From NCBI GenBank assembly GCA_040218445.1, contig JAVJRK010000010.1:682001-746000 (forward strand): a DNA stretch of 64,000 nt, read 5' to 3'. The DNA comes from UBA1479 sp040218445 (GTDB lineage: Bacteria > Pseudomonadota > Alphaproteobacteria > Rhodospirillales > Casp-alpha2). The position numbers and the translations under genes are program-made. Positions 43,469-52,988 of this stretch are shown here, in pieces. The notes under the pieces are model-generated. The model did no database searches and had not been told where the DNA came from. It saw only the letters and a program-made list of their open reading frames with translations. How positions within the stretch are numbered: the stretch's first letter is position 1; every line of letters starts with the position of its first letter.

Positions 43469-46369
43469 ATGAGCCGTTCGACCGTCAAAAACCCGCGCGC
43501 CATCATCGACCGCAAGGCGCTGACCAAGCAGCTGGACGACCTGGCCGGCTGGTCCGGCTATACGCCCAAGACCCAGGGCGAGGTGTTGGCGATCTTCAAG
43601 GACGCCCATGCCAAGGGCTGGGACGAGGTCAAGACCCGGTTCGAAGCGGGCAAGCTGACCGGGCCGGAAGCGACCCGTGCCCATGCCCTGCTGATGGACC
43701 AGATCATTCGCACGGTTCACGATTTCGCCGATAAATGGGTCTATCCCTCGGCCAATCCGACCACGGGCGAAACCCTGACCATCATCGCCACGGGCGGCTA
43801 TGGGCGGGGTGAATTGGCGCCCTTTTCCGACATCGATCTGATGTTCCTGCTGCCCTACAAGATGACGCCGCGCACGGAACAGATCGTCGAATTCACGCTT
43901 TATATGCTGTGGGATCTGGGGCTCAAGGTCGGCCATGCGACGCGCTCGGTCGACGAGGCCGTGAAGCTTGCCAAGGAAGACCTGACCATCCGCACCTCGC
44001 TTTTGGAAGCGCGCTGGCTATGGGGCGATCAATCCCTGTTCGACCGCTTCCGCCAGGCGTTCTGGGATGACGTGGCCGACGGGTCGGGCATGGCCTATGT
44101 GGAACAGAAACTGGCCGAACGCGACAACCGCCACGACAAGATGGGCGACACCCGCTATGTGCTGGAGCCCAATATCAAGGAAGGCAAGGGCGGCCTGCGC
44201 GATCTGCAGACCCTGATCTGGATCGCCAAATACCTATACCGCGTCAACAACATGAACGACCTGGTGGATGAAGGCGTGTTCACCAAGGACGATTTGAAGC
44301 TGTTCGAGAAATCGGAAGATTTTCTTTGGACCGTGCGCTGCCATCTGCACTATCTGATCGGCCGGCCCGAAGAACGCCTGGGTTTTTCCGTACAGAAGGA
44401 TATCGCCCAGCGGCTGGGCTACCGCGATCACGCGGGCACCAACGGCGTCGAACGCTTCATGAAGCACTATTTCCTGATCGCCAAGGATGTGGGCGACATC
44501 ACCCGCATCTTGTGCGCCGTGCTGGAACATCAGCAGAAAAAAGCGACCAAGCGTTTCCGCCTGCCGTTCTTCCGCTTTTCGGAACCGGACGTGCCGGGCT
44601 TCAAGGTCGACGGCGGGCGCCTGACGGTCGAAACCAAGAAGGCCTTCGCGGATGATCCGGTCAAACTGATCGGCCTGTTCCATGCGGCGCAAAAGCACGA
44701 ACTGGACATCCACCCCGAAGCCCTGCGTCTGGTGACCCAGAACCTGAAACTGGTCGACGCCAAACTGCGCCGCAACAAGCAGGCCAACCGTATGTTCGTG
44801 GAAATGCTGACGGGGGCCGATCCGGTCAAGACCCTGATGCGCTTCAACGAGGCCGGTGTGTTCGGCCGCTTCATCCCCGATTTCGGGCGTGTCGTGGCGC
44901 AGATGCAGTACGACATGTATCACGTCTACACGGTCGACGAGCACACCATCCGCGCCATCGGCCTGTTGAACGGGATCGAGACCGGGCGCCTGAAGGAAGA
45001 CCATCCGGTCAGCTGCGAAGTGATCGGCGAAATCCAATCCCGCGAAGCGCTTTATGCCTCCGTCCTGCTGCACGATATCGCCAAGGGCCGGGGCGGCGAT
45101 CATTCGGAATTGGGGGCCGAGATCGCGCTGAAGCTTTGTCCGCGCCTGGGGTTGAGCGAATGGGAGACGGAAACCGTTTCCTGGCTGGTGCGCTATCACC
45201 TGTTGATGTCGGCGACGGCCTTCAAGCGCGACCTGGATGATCCCAAGACGATCCAGGATTTCTGCGACGTGGTGCAATCACCGGAACGCCTGCGCCTGCT
45301 GTTGTGCCTGACTGTGGTCGATATCCGCGCCGTCGGGCCCAACGTGTGGAACAACTGGAAGGCGGGCCTGCTGCGTGAACTGTACTGGCTGGCCAAGGCA
45401 CAGCTGACCGGTGATGCCGGGGCCGACCGCCGCAAGACCCGGGTCGAGCGCGCCAAACAGGCCCTGGAACAAGCCTTGGCCAAATGGCCGGAAAAAGACC
45501 GTGAAGACCACATCGCGCGCGGCACGGATACCTATTGGCTTAGCGCCGACACGGCGACCCAGGTCCGCCATGCCGAACTGGTGCGCAAGGCGGAAAAGAA
45601 CAAGGCCGACCTGACCATCGACATGGCCGTCGACATGGAACGGGCGGCCAACGAAATCACGGTCTATACGGCCGACCACCCGGGTTTGTTCGCCAATATC
45701 GCGGGGGCCCTGTCGCTGGCGGGCGTGTCCGTGCTGGACGCCAAGATTTCGACCCTGACCAATGGCATGGCGCTGGATACGTTCTGGGTGCACGATTCCG
45801 CCGGCGAGGCGATCGCTGAAAAAGGCCAGATGGGCCGCATGGTTCAGCGCATCGAAGACGCCCTGCGCGGCAAGCGCGACCCGGCCCGCGAATTGAAAAA
45901 AGAGCCCGAGATCGCGCTGCTTGATAAATCGCGTGCCTTCGCCGTCTATCCGCGCGTGATCATCGACAATCAGGCGTCCAACACCCATACGGTGATCGAA
46001 ATCAACGGCCGCGACCGGCTGGGGTTTCTGCATGATGTGACTTCGGTGCTGACCCAGGAAGGCCTGCAGATCGCCTCGGCCCAGATTTCGACCTACGGCG
46101 AGCGCGTGGTCGACGTGTTCTATGTGAAGGATGTGTTCGGCCTGAAGGTTTCCCATGCGGAAAAACTGAAAACCATCGAAGCCGGGTTGCTGGACCGTAT
46201 CGGCGGCGCCAAGAAAGCCCCCGCCAAATCGAAATCCAAGGCCGTAAAACCCGGAAAGACCCCGGTGAAAACCGGTGCCAAGACCAAAGCCAAGCCGAAG
46301 TCAGAGCCGAAACCGGCGGCCAAGCCCAAATCAAAGTCAGGCGGCGCACCGGTGGAAGCCGCCGAGTAA
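43469..46369 (+). CDS. glnD: GlnD, bifunctional PII uridylyltransferase/uridylyl-removing enzyme
   Basis: A 966-residue nitrogen sensor, starting at the ATG at 43469 (an ATG at 43454 is possible). The nucleotidyltransferase motif TGGYGRGELAPFSDIDL is near residues 107-123; the HD hydrolase motif LLHDIAKGRGGDHSELG near 533-549; two C-terminal ACT domains follow. It uridylylates PII when glutamine is low. The last 50 residues form a Lys/Pro/Ala-rich tail (from KKAPAKSKSKAV) not present in the E. coli enzyme (890 residues). Gene order mutS-glnD-murJ is conserved in alphaproteobacteria. Confidence 0.95.
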   Translation: MSRSTVKNPRAIIDRKALTKQLDDLAGWSGYTPKTQGEVLAIFKDAHAKGWDEVKTRFEAGKLTGPEATRAHALLMDQIIRTVHDFADKWVYPSANPTTGETLTIIATGGYGRGELAPFSDIDLMFLLPYKMTPRTEQIVEFTLYMLWDLGLKVGHATRSVDEAVKLAKEDLTIRTSLLEARWLWGDQSLFDRFRQAFWDDVADGSGMAYVEQKLAERDNRHDKMGDTRYVLEPNIKEGKGGLRDLQTLIWIAKYLYRVNNMNDLVDEGVFTKDDLKLFEKSEDFLWTVRCHLHYLIGRPEERLGFSVQKDIAQRLGYRDHAGTNGVERFMKHYFLIAKDVGDITRILCAVLEHQQKKATKRFRLPFFRFSEPDVPGFKVDGGRLTVETKKAFADDPVKLIGLFHAAQKHELDIHPEALRLVTQNLKLVDAKLRRNKQANRMFVEMLTGADPVKTLMRFNEAGVFGRFIPDFGRVVAQMQYDMYHVYTVDEHTIRAIGLLNGIETGRLKEDHPVSCEVIGEIQSREALYASVLLHDIAKGRGGDHSELGAEIALKLCPRLGLSEWETETVSWLVRYHLLMSATAFKRDLDDPKTIQDFCDVVQSPERLRLLLCLTVVDIRAVGPNVWNNWKAGLLRELYWLAKAQLTGDAGADRRKTRVERAKQALEQALAKWPEKDREDHIARGTDTYWLSADTATQVRHAELVRKAEKNKADLTIDMAVDMERAANEITVYTADHPGLFANIAGALSLAGVSVLDAKISTLTNGMALDTFWVHDSAGEAIAEKGQMGRMVQRIEDALRGKRDPARELKKEPEIALLDKSRAFAVYPRVIIDNQASNTHTVIEINGRDRLGFLHDVTSVLTQEGLQIASAQISTYGERVVDVFYVKDVFGLKVSHAEKLKTIEAGLLDRIGGAKKAPAKSKSKAVKPGKTPVKTGAKTKAKPKSEPKPAAKPKSKSGGAPVEAAE

Positions 46370-46428
46370 GGCAGGACCCGGCCAGCAAAAGCCTTGTTTT
46401 CGCCCCCTTGCCCCATTAACAGCGTTTC

Positions 46429-48009
46429 ATGAACCTGTTGCGGGCCATCACGACGGTTGGCGGCTTCACGATGCTGAGCCGGGTGTTCGGCTTCGTGCGC
46501 GACATGCTGATCGCCAACTTCCTGGGTGCCGGCATGGTCGCCGACGCCTTCGTCGTGGCCTTCCGCCTGCCCAATCTGTTCCGGCGCCTGTTCGCCGAAG
46601 GGGCATTCGCCGCCGCCTTCGTGCCGATCTTCGCGCGCGAGTTGGAGCCGGGAAATACCGAAGCACGGGAACAGGTCGAGGCCGCCCGCGCCCGGGCGCG
46701 GGAATTCGCCGATCAGTCCATGGCGTTGCTGGCCCTGGTGCTGATCGCCTTCGTCGGTGTGATGGAAGTGATCATGCCTTGGGCCATGGTCGTGTTGGCG
46801 GGCGGGTTCGAAGGCGTGCCCGGCAAGATGGAACTGGCGACGGACCTGTCGCGCATCGCCTTTCCCTATCTTTTGTTCATTTCGCTGGTCTCGCTGCAGT
46901 CGGGAATTTTGAACTCGCTCGGCAAGTTCGCCGCCGCCGCCGCCGCGCCGGTGCTGTTGAACCTGACTTTGATCGCGGCCCTGCTGGTGTTCGCCGACCG
47001 CATGGAAACGCCCGGCCATGCGCTTTCCTGGGGGGTGTTCGCTGCCGGCGTGGTGCAATTCGCTTGGCTGGCCTGGCATTGCCGCCAGAACGGTTTTCCC
47101 CTGCGCCTTGTCCGGCCCCGCTGGACGGACAAGGTCGCCCTTTTGATCAAGCGCATCCTGCCCGTGGTGTTCGGCGCCTCGCTTTATCAGGTCAATCTTC
47201 TGATCGGCACGATCCTGGCGACCTATGTGTCGGACGGGGCCGTGTCCTACCTTTATTATGCGGACCGGGTAACGCAATTGCCTTTGGGCGTGGTCGGCGT
47301 CGCCGTCGGCACGGCGCTGCTGCCGCTTTTGGCGCGCCAATTGAAGGCCGGCGAAGATGCCGCCGCCCAGAACAGCCAGAACCGGGGATTGGAATTCGCG
47401 TTGCTGCTGACCCTGCCTGCCGCCGCCGCCTGCCTGATCATCCCCGAAGAAATCATCCGCGTGCTGTTCGAACGGGGCGAATTCAGCGCCCAGGCCACCC
47501 AAGCCACGGCGGCGGCCCTGTTCGCCTATGCCACGGGGCTGCCGGCCTATGTGATGATCCGCGTGCTCGCACCCGGGTTCTATGCCCGCGAAGACACGAC
47601 CACGCCGGTGCGCATCGCGATCGCGGCGATGGCGGTGAATATCGTCCTGATGCTGGTGCTGATGAAACCCATGGGCCATGTGGGGATCGCGCTGGCGGCC
47701 TCGGCCTCGGCTTGGTTGAACACCATTCTTTTGGGCGTGGTGCTGGTGCGGCGCGGGGATTTTGCGATGGATGCGCGGCTCCGCCGGCGCCTGCCCCGCA
47801 TTTTGCTGGCCGCGGCCGGCATGGTCGGGGTGCTGGAAATCATTCGCCAGAACATTGAATTCCTGACCACGGGCAATACGGGCGAACAGGTGCTGGGGAT
47901 CGCCATCCTGATCGGCGCCGGGGCTGCGTCATTCGCGGGCTTTGCTCTGGCCCTCAGGGCAGCGGGCCTGAAAGACGCGAAATCCATGCTGCGCGGTAAG
48001 GATATCTAG
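46429..48009 (+). CDS. murJ: MurJ, lipid II flippase
   Basis: A 526-residue MOP-superfamily flippase with about 14 hydrophobic segments, moving lipid II across the inner membrane. The family start NLLRAITTVGGFTMLSRVFGF and the NLFRRLFAEGAFAAAFVPIF segment are diagnostic. The Arg-rich loop (GQSG/RRLRRG-like) residues and the SYLYYADRVTQLPLGVVGVA motif are present. It follows glnD by 59 bases. Length is normal for MurJ. Confidence 0.96.
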   Translation: MNLLRAITTVGGFTMLSRVFGFVRDMLIANFLGAGMVADAFVVAFRLPNLFRRLFAEGAFAAAFVPIFARELEPGNTEAREQVEAARARAREFADQSMALLALVLIAFVGVMEVIMPWAMVVLAGGFEGVPGKMELATDLSRIAFPYLLFISLVSLQSGILNSLGKFAAAAAAPVLLNLTLIAALLVFADRMETPGHALSWGVFAAGVVQFAWLAWHCRQNGFPLRLVRPRWTDKVALLIKRILPVVFGASLYQVNLLIGTILATYVSDGAVSYLYYADRVTQLPLGVVGVAVGTALLPLLARQLKAGEDAAAQNSQNRGLEFALLLTLPAAAACLIIPEEIIRVLFERGEFSAQATQATAAALFAYATGLPAYVMIRVLAPGFYAREDTTTPVRIAIAAMAVNIVLMLVLMKPMGHVGIALAASASAWLNTILLGVVLVRRGDFAMDARLRRRLPRILLAAAGMVGVLEIIRQNIEFLTTGNTGEQVLGIAILIGAGAASFAGFALALRAAGLKDAKSMLRGKDI

Positions 48010-48100
48010 GGAGCCTTGACCAATAGGACTGGGGGGGCGATAACCGGCGCCTGATTTTCCGGCCCATATTTTTTCAATCAGACCACGAAACGGAACGACC

Positions 48101-49102
48101 ATGCGGCGCATCTTTTCAGGCGTTCAACCCACGGGGAACCTGCATCTCGGCAATTACCTGGGCGCGATCCGCAACTGGGTGCATTTGCAGCAGGACTACG
48201 AGGACTGCCTGTTCTGCGTGGTCGACCTCCACGCCATCACCGTATGGCAGGACCCGGCGCAGCTGCGGTCTTCGACCCGCGAGGTCGCCGCCGCCATGAT
48301 CGCTTCCGGCATCGACGCGGAAAAATCCGTGATCTTCAACCAAAGCCAGGTGCCCGCCCATGCGGAACTGGCCTGGGTGTTCAATTGCGTGGCGCGCATG
48401 GGCTGGCTCAACCGCATGACCCAGTTCAAGGAAAAGGCCGGCAAGAACAAGGAAAACGCCTCGGTCGGGCTGTTCGCCTATCCCAACCTGATGGCGGCCG
48501 ACATCCTGGCTTATAAGGGCACCCACGTGCCCGTGGGCGACGACCAGAAACAGCACCTGGAACTGGCCCGCGACATCGCCCAGAAGTTCAACAACGATTT
48601 CGGGGTCGATTTCTTCCCGGTGGTCGAACCCCTGATCTTCGGCGAAGCGACGCGGGTCATGTCGCTGCGCGACGGCTCGAAAAAGATGAGCAAGTCCGAT
48701 CCGTCCGAACAGTCGCGCATCACGCTGACTGACGACGCGGACGCCATCGCCAAAAAGGTGCGCAAGGCCAAGACCGACCCTGAACCCCTGCCGGAAACCA
48801 AGGACGGCCTTAACGACCGGCCCGAGGCGGCGAACCTTCTGGGCATTTATGCGGCCCTGTCCGGTCAGGACCTGGCGCAGGTGATCGCCGATCACGGCGG
48901 CCATCAGTTTTCGCAATTCAAACAGGATCTGGCCGACCTGATGGTCGACAAGCTGCAGCCGATCACGGCGGAAATGCGCCGCCTGACCGACGACCCTGCC
49001 TATATCGACGGCGTGTTGAAACGCGGCGCCGAGAAAGCGCGGGACATTTCCCGGCCGATCATGGCCGAGGTTCACGACATCATCGGATTCCTGCGGCCCT
49101 GA
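48101..49102 (+). CDS. trpS: TrpS, tryptophanyl-tRNA synthetase
   Basis: A 333-residue class I aminoacyl-tRNA synthetase. The HIGH-like motif PTGNLHLGNYLG is at residues 8-19 and the KMSKS motif at about 195-200 (KKMSKSDPS). The internal MGWLNRMTQFKEK segment contacts tryptophan in the family. It is a full-length single-domain bacterial enzyme. It lies between murJ and nfuA, as in related alphaproteobacteria, although the UspA gene often found next is absent. Confidence 0.97.
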   Translation: MRRIFSGVQPTGNLHLGNYLGAIRNWVHLQQDYEDCLFCVVDLHAITVWQDPAQLRSSTREVAAAMIASGIDAEKSVIFNQSQVPAHAELAWVFNCVARMGWLNRMTQFKEKAGKNKENASVGLFAYPNLMAADILAYKGTHVPVGDDQKQHLELARDIAQKFNNDFGVDFFPVVEPLIFGEATRVMSLRDGSKKMSKSDPSEQSRITLTDDADAIAKKVRKAKTDPEPLPETKDGLNDRPEAANLLGIYAALSGQDLAQVIADHGGHQFSQFKQDLADLMVDKLQPITAEMRRLTDDPAYIDGVLKRGAEKARDISRPIMAEVHDIIGFLRP

Positions 49103-49246
49103 CGGCCGAAAATCAGGTATACTTGACCCATCCGGTCGGACTTGATTCCCGGCCCCTTGGGCCCCATGTTAGGGCCAAGCACCGCCGGGACAGAGCCCCG
49201 GCAGATCAAAGCGGCCATCCGGCCGAAAGCGCGGAGTTATCGACCC

Positions 49247-49798
49247 ATGTTCATTCAAACGGAAACCACCCCGAATCCGGCCACCTTGAAGTTCCTGCCC
49301 GGCTGTACGGTCATGGAAGAAGGCACGGCCAACTTCGCCGAACAGGCATCCGCCGGGCGCTCGCCCCTGGCCACCGCCTTGTTCGAGGTCGAGGGTGTGA
49401 CCGGCGTTTTCTTCGGCCATGACTTCATTACGGTGACCAAGGCCGAGGACAAGGATTGGGATACGCTCAAGCCGCGCCTTCTGGGCGGCATCATGGAACA
49501 TTTCACCCAGGGCAAGCCGGTGATCACCGAAGATGCCGAGGATGCGGCGGCCTCGACCGCCGATGACACGGAAATCGTTACGCAAATCAAAGAGTTGTTG
49601 GAAACCCGGGTGCGCCCCGCGGTGGCCCAGGACGGCGGCGATATCATCTATCACGGGTTCGAGGAAGGCATCGTCTACCTGCAGATGCAGGGGGCGTGCT
49701 CCGGTTGCCCGTCATCCACGGCGACGCTCAAGCACGGCATCGAGAACATGCTGCGCTACTACGTTCCCGAAGTGAAGGAAGTCCAGGCCGTCATGTAA
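49247..49798 (+). CDS. NfuA-type Fe-S cluster carrier
   Basis: The ATG at 49247 (MFIQTETTPNPATLKF) begins the conserved domain; the frame is open from 49142. The 183-residue protein has an N-terminal Nfu_N domain (residues 1-88) and a C-terminal NifU domain with Cys151-x2-Cys154 (GACSGCPSS), which binds a [4Fe-4S] cluster for delivery. The N-terminal Nfu_N type is the alphaproteobacterial/mitochondrial NFU1 form. A terminator-like hairpin follows. Confidence 0.93.
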   Translation: MFIQTETTPNPATLKFLPGCTVMEEGTANFAEQASAGRSPLATALFEVEGVTGVFFGHDFITVTKAEDKDWDTLKPRLLGGIMEHFTQGKPVITEDAEDAAASTADDTEIVTQIKELLETRVRPAVAQDGGDIIYHGFEEGIVYLQMQGACSGCPSSTATLKHGIENMLRYYVPEVKEVQAVM

Positions 49799-50119
49799 CG
49801 GCCGCCAGCCTGGGATACGCACAGCCGTGCCCAGGGTGGGGATAAATTTTTTTGGCGCCCCTATGACTTTAGTGATATAAGGCGCGCCGTTAACTATGTG
49901 AACGCGGTGAAAACGCCCATCCCGGACCAACCGGCGCCCTGACGACCGGACCGGGTTTTGTCGAATCCTTGAGGGAGAATTTGACAATCGCTGTCAGGGG
50001 CGGCCTTCGCAAAAGGTCTCCTTTTCTAAGATAAAAACAGAAACGTTCTTCCATCCAAGCACCCTGGGCAAGGCTGCGTAATAGGTGCGGAAGACGACCC
50101 TGAGCGATTCAAAATTGTC
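49799..50119. other. Intergenic region before the Bax-like gene
   Basis: A 321-base gap with no gene. A terminator for nfuA lies at 49809-49853. TTGGCG (49852-49857) and TATAAG (49876-49881), 18 bases apart, form a plausible promoter with a leader of about 230 bases. A short palindrome TGACA/TGTCA lies at 49982-49996. No riboswitch that I recognise. Confidence 0.5.
49809..49853 (+). terminator. Intrinsic terminator after nfuA
   Basis: CCTGGG (49809-49814) pairs with CCCAGG (49830-49835), with an inner CAC/GTG stem, followed 10 bases later by an 8-base T run (49846-49853). The spacing between stem and T run is long, so efficiency is uncertain. Confidence 0.5.
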
Positions 50120-51130
50120 ATGAACAAGTTTCTCGAACGCTCGGTGATGGCGGCTGTTTTCACGGTTGCGGTTACCGCCGGATATCTTGCTGTTGAACGC
50201 AGCCCCCAGGCTTCCGTGCCGGCGGCATCGCTCACGCTGGTCCCGCATCTGGAAATCCCGTCTCCTTCCGCAAGTTCGGAAGAAGAAAAAGTATTGCGTG
50301 CGACCGCCCTGATCCCGCCCCGGCGCCCGGACATCAAGCGCGACCCGAAGGATTCGGTGACCGCGCTGCATGATTGGTTCGCCGAACTGAATTACGACCT
50401 TGAACATATCCGCGACGGCCGCGCCCATGTGCCGCCGGCCTATCTGGCGTCCCTGCCGCCGGATCTGGGCAAGGTGCGTGAAACGGCCAAGCGCAAGCGC
50501 CTGTTCTTCCAGGCCGTGCTGCCGCTGATCCTGCGCACCAATCAGGAAATTCTGGCCGACCGCAAACGCCTGTGGCGGCTTCATGCGGAGCAGCGCCTGG
50601 GCCGCCGACTTGCCCCCGCCGACCGGTTGTGGCTGCGCGTCTTGGGCGAACGGTACAAGGCGCCGGGCGCCGGCCTGGCGGTTCTGATCCGTCGCGTCGA
50701 TGTGGTGCCGCCGTCCATGGCGCTGGCCCAGGCGGCGGAAGAAAGCGGATGGGGGACCTCGCGGTTTGCCCGTCAGGGCAACGCCATTTTCGGCCAATGG
50801 ACCACGTCGGACGGTCCCGGTCTTGTGCCGCTGGAACGCGAAGAGGACAAGAGCCATAAGGTCCGCGCCTTCGGCAAGCTGATCGATTCCGTGCAGGCCT
50901 ATATGCTGAACCTGAACACGCATCGGGCTTACCGCGAATTCCGCCGTGCCCGCGCGACCTTCCGCCGGTCGGGCCTGCCGCTCAACGGATTGTCCCTGTC
51001 GCGGTTCCTGCACCGCTATTCGGAACGGGGCGATGCCTATGTGGACGCCATCCGCGCGATGATCCGGGCCAACGGCCTGGACCGCCTGGACGATGCCCGC
51101 CTGATCAAAGGCCAGGACCCGGAAGCCTAA
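50120..51130 (+). CDS. Bax-like glucosaminidase-domain protein
   Basis: A 336-residue protein with an N-terminal hydrophobic segment (residues 8-24, membrane anchor or signal), a disordered linker, and a C-terminal glucosaminidase domain with AAEESGWGTSRFARQGNA near residues 205-222, where the first Glu of EESGWG is the predicted catalytic acid. The sequence pattern matches E. coli Bax, a putative endo-beta-N-acetylglucosaminidase. It likely acts on peptidoglycan in the periplasm. Confidence 0.85.
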   Translation: MNKFLERSVMAAVFTVAVTAGYLAVERSPQASVPAASLTLVPHLEIPSPSASSEEEKVLRATALIPPRRPDIKRDPKDSVTALHDWFAELNYDLEHIRDGRAHVPPAYLASLPPDLGKVRETAKRKRLFFQAVLPLILRTNQEILADRKRLWRLHAEQRLGRRLAPADRLWLRVLGERYKAPGAGLAVLIRRVDVVPPSMALAQAAEESGWGTSRFARQGNAIFGQWTTSDGPGLVPLEREEDKSHKVRAFGKLIDSVQAYMLNLNTHRAYREFRRARATFRRSGLPLNGLSLSRFLHRYSERGDAYVDAIRAMIRANGLDRLDDARLIKGQDPEA

Positions 51131-51157
51131 ACCGCCTGAACGGTGGTTTGATCCCGC

Positions 51158-52246
51158 TTATTTCGTCACGAAGAACTGGCGGCCCAGCCAGTACCACCGG
51201 CCGTCCGGTCCCGGCAGGGTGCAGTTGATGCGTGCGCGGCCGGCCGGAAACGGATTTTTGACCCGGATTTCAAACCGCACATTGCCCAGGCTTTCCAGCA
51301 TGGCCCGGCCCTCGTGCGAGGCGAAACAGGCCAGCCGGTCCAGGCCCTTGGGCTTGGGCTCGATCAGGGTGAAGCCCATGGCCGGCGGGTTGCCTGCCCC
51401 GGTCACCAGATGGTCGGCCGGGGTCAGATCGGTGACGGCCATGGCCAAGGAATTGACGGCCAGGCGGAACCGGCCGATCCCGCCGAAGTTTTCGTTCATG
51501 GCGAAGCGCGGCAGATAATAAAACCCGAGCGAGGGATGGACGACACCCGAATGCTGGCCGAAGGCGGCGTCGAAGCCTTGCGCCTTGGCGGTGGCTTCCA
51601 GGTCCCGCGTGGCCTCGCCGTAGGGATAGGCGAAAATCTTCGGCACATTGCCAAGCTCGGTCTGGAAGCGGTCGCTTGCCTGGGTGAATTCCCGGAGGTT
51701 CCGGTCGTCGTCCGAAGCCGCCATGTGGGAATGGCTGACGGTATGGTGGCCGATGGTGACTCCGCCCGCTTTCAACTCGCGGATCTGATCCCAGGTCATG
51801 ATCCCGCCCAGCTTGCGGTCGACGGGGTCCGTGGCGACGAACAGGGTAAACGGCAGCCCGGCCTTTTTCAGGCGCGGCCAGGCGTGGTCATAGACCGATG
51901 CATAGGCATCGTCGATGGTGATGCCGACCGTGCGGTCGGGCAGCGGCTTGCCCGCCTTTAAAGCCGCCACGATGTCGGGCAGGGACATCACGGTGTATTT
52001 GCCGGACGTCAGTTCGGTCAGATGTTCGTCGAACTGATCCAGACGGATATTGGTCGACGGATATTCCTGTTCGTTGAACCGGTGATACATGATGATCACG
52101 GCGTGATCGGCGGCCCGGGCCAGATCGGGCCAGAGCATCAGCACCGCCAGCATCAGCCCCGCCGCCGGGCCGGTCAGGGCCCTTCGGATGCCGGTCCAAT
52201 CCACGGCGGTGGGACGCCCGCCGGTCATGAAGGGACAGCTTTTCAT
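51158..52246 (-). CDS. Polysaccharide deacetylase (CE4 family)
   Basis: The ATG at 52246 (MKSCPFMTGG) follows a GTGAGG site; the frame is open to 52291. A signal peptide ends ARA-ADHAVIIMYH. The NodB domain has the metal/acid pair in GITIDDAYAS and the HTVSHSHM metal-binding histidines. The C-terminal 90 residues form an extra beta-rich domain found in some alphaproteobacterial deacetylases. It is predicted periplasmic, possibly removing N- or O-acetyl groups from polysaccharide or peptidoglycan. It is convergent with the Bax-like gene. Confidence 0.87.
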   Translation of the reverse strand: MKSCPFMTGGRPTAVDWTGIRRALTGPAAGLMLAVLMLWPDLARAADHAVIIMYHRFNEQEYPSTNIRLDQFDEHLTELTSGKYTVMSLPDIVAALKAGKPLPDRTVGITIDDAYASVYDHAWPRLKKAGLPFTLFVATDPVDRKLGGIMTWDQIRELKAGGVTIGHHTVSHSHMAASDDDRNLREFTQASDRFQTELGNVPKIFAYPYGEATRDLEATAKAQGFDAAFGQHSGVVHPSLGFYYLPRFAMNENFGGIGRFRLAVNSLAMAVTDLTPADHLVTGAGNPPAMGFTLIEPKPKGLDRLACFASHEGRAMLESLGNVRFEIRVKNPFPAGRARINCTLPGPDGRWYWLGRQFFVTK

Positions 52247-52379
52247 ATTCCTCACCCCCGATTTGCATTGTTTTTCCGGGTTATGCCCCAATATTTCCCT
52301 CTTCCGCGCTGCAGCACAAGTGTCCTAGGGTCGGAGGCAACCCCACCCTTCCCTAGAATCGATCGAAAGGCCCCTCATC

Positions 52380-52970
52380 ATGCCCGATAAAATCGCCGAA
52401 TCGGCCCTGGATCAATTGTTCCGCGATGCCCGAACCTGCAACAATTGGCGCGACACGCCGGTCGGCGAAGACCAGCTGCGCGCCTTGTGGGATTTGATGA
52501 AAATGGCCCCGACCAGTGCCAATTGTTCGCCCGCGCGCTTGGTCTTCGTGGTCTCGGATGCGGCCAAGGAAAAGCTCAAACCCTGTCTGATGGACGGCAA
52601 TGTGGCGAAAACCATGTCGGCCCCCGCGACCGTGATCATCGGCCAGGACATGGAATTCTATGAAAAGCTGCCGCAGCTGTTTCCCCATACGGATGCACGG
52701 TCGTGGTTTGTCGGAAACGACGACCTGATCAAGGAGACCGCGTTCCGCAATTCGACCCTGCAGGGTGCCTATCTGATCATGGCGGCGCGGTCCCTGGGCC
52801 TGGATTGCGGGCCCATGTCCGGGTTCGATGCGGAAAAGGTCGATGCGGCGTTTTTCGCAGGTACGACCGTGACCGCGAACTTCCTCTGCAACATCGGCCA
52901 TGGCACGACGGAAGATCTGTTCCCCCGCAGCCCGCGGTTCGATTTCGACGACGCCTGCCAGATCGCCTGA
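52380..52970 (+). CDS. RutE-like nitroreductase family protein
   Basis: A 196-residue flavin reductase whose sequence follows E. coli RutE almost segment by segment (DARTCNNWRDTPV, LMKMAPTSANCSPARLVF, FPHTDARSWF, ETAFRNSTLQGAYLIMAARS, GPMSGFDAEKVDAAFFAGTT). RutE reduces malonic semialdehyde in pyrimidine degradation, but no other rut gene is in the window, so substrate is uncertain. It is 18 bases before the polytopic membrane gene. Confidence 0.85.
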   Translation: MPDKIAESALDQLFRDARTCNNWRDTPVGEDQLRALWDLMKMAPTSANCSPARLVFVVSDAAKEKLKPCLMDGNVAKTMSAPATVIIGQDMEFYEKLPQLFPHTDARSWFVGNDDLIKETAFRNSTLQGAYLIMAARSLGLDCGPMSGFDAEKVDAAFFAGTTVTANFLCNIGHGTTEDLFPRSPRFDFDDACQIA

Positions 52971-52988
52971 TCCGGGCGCGGCCGTTTC

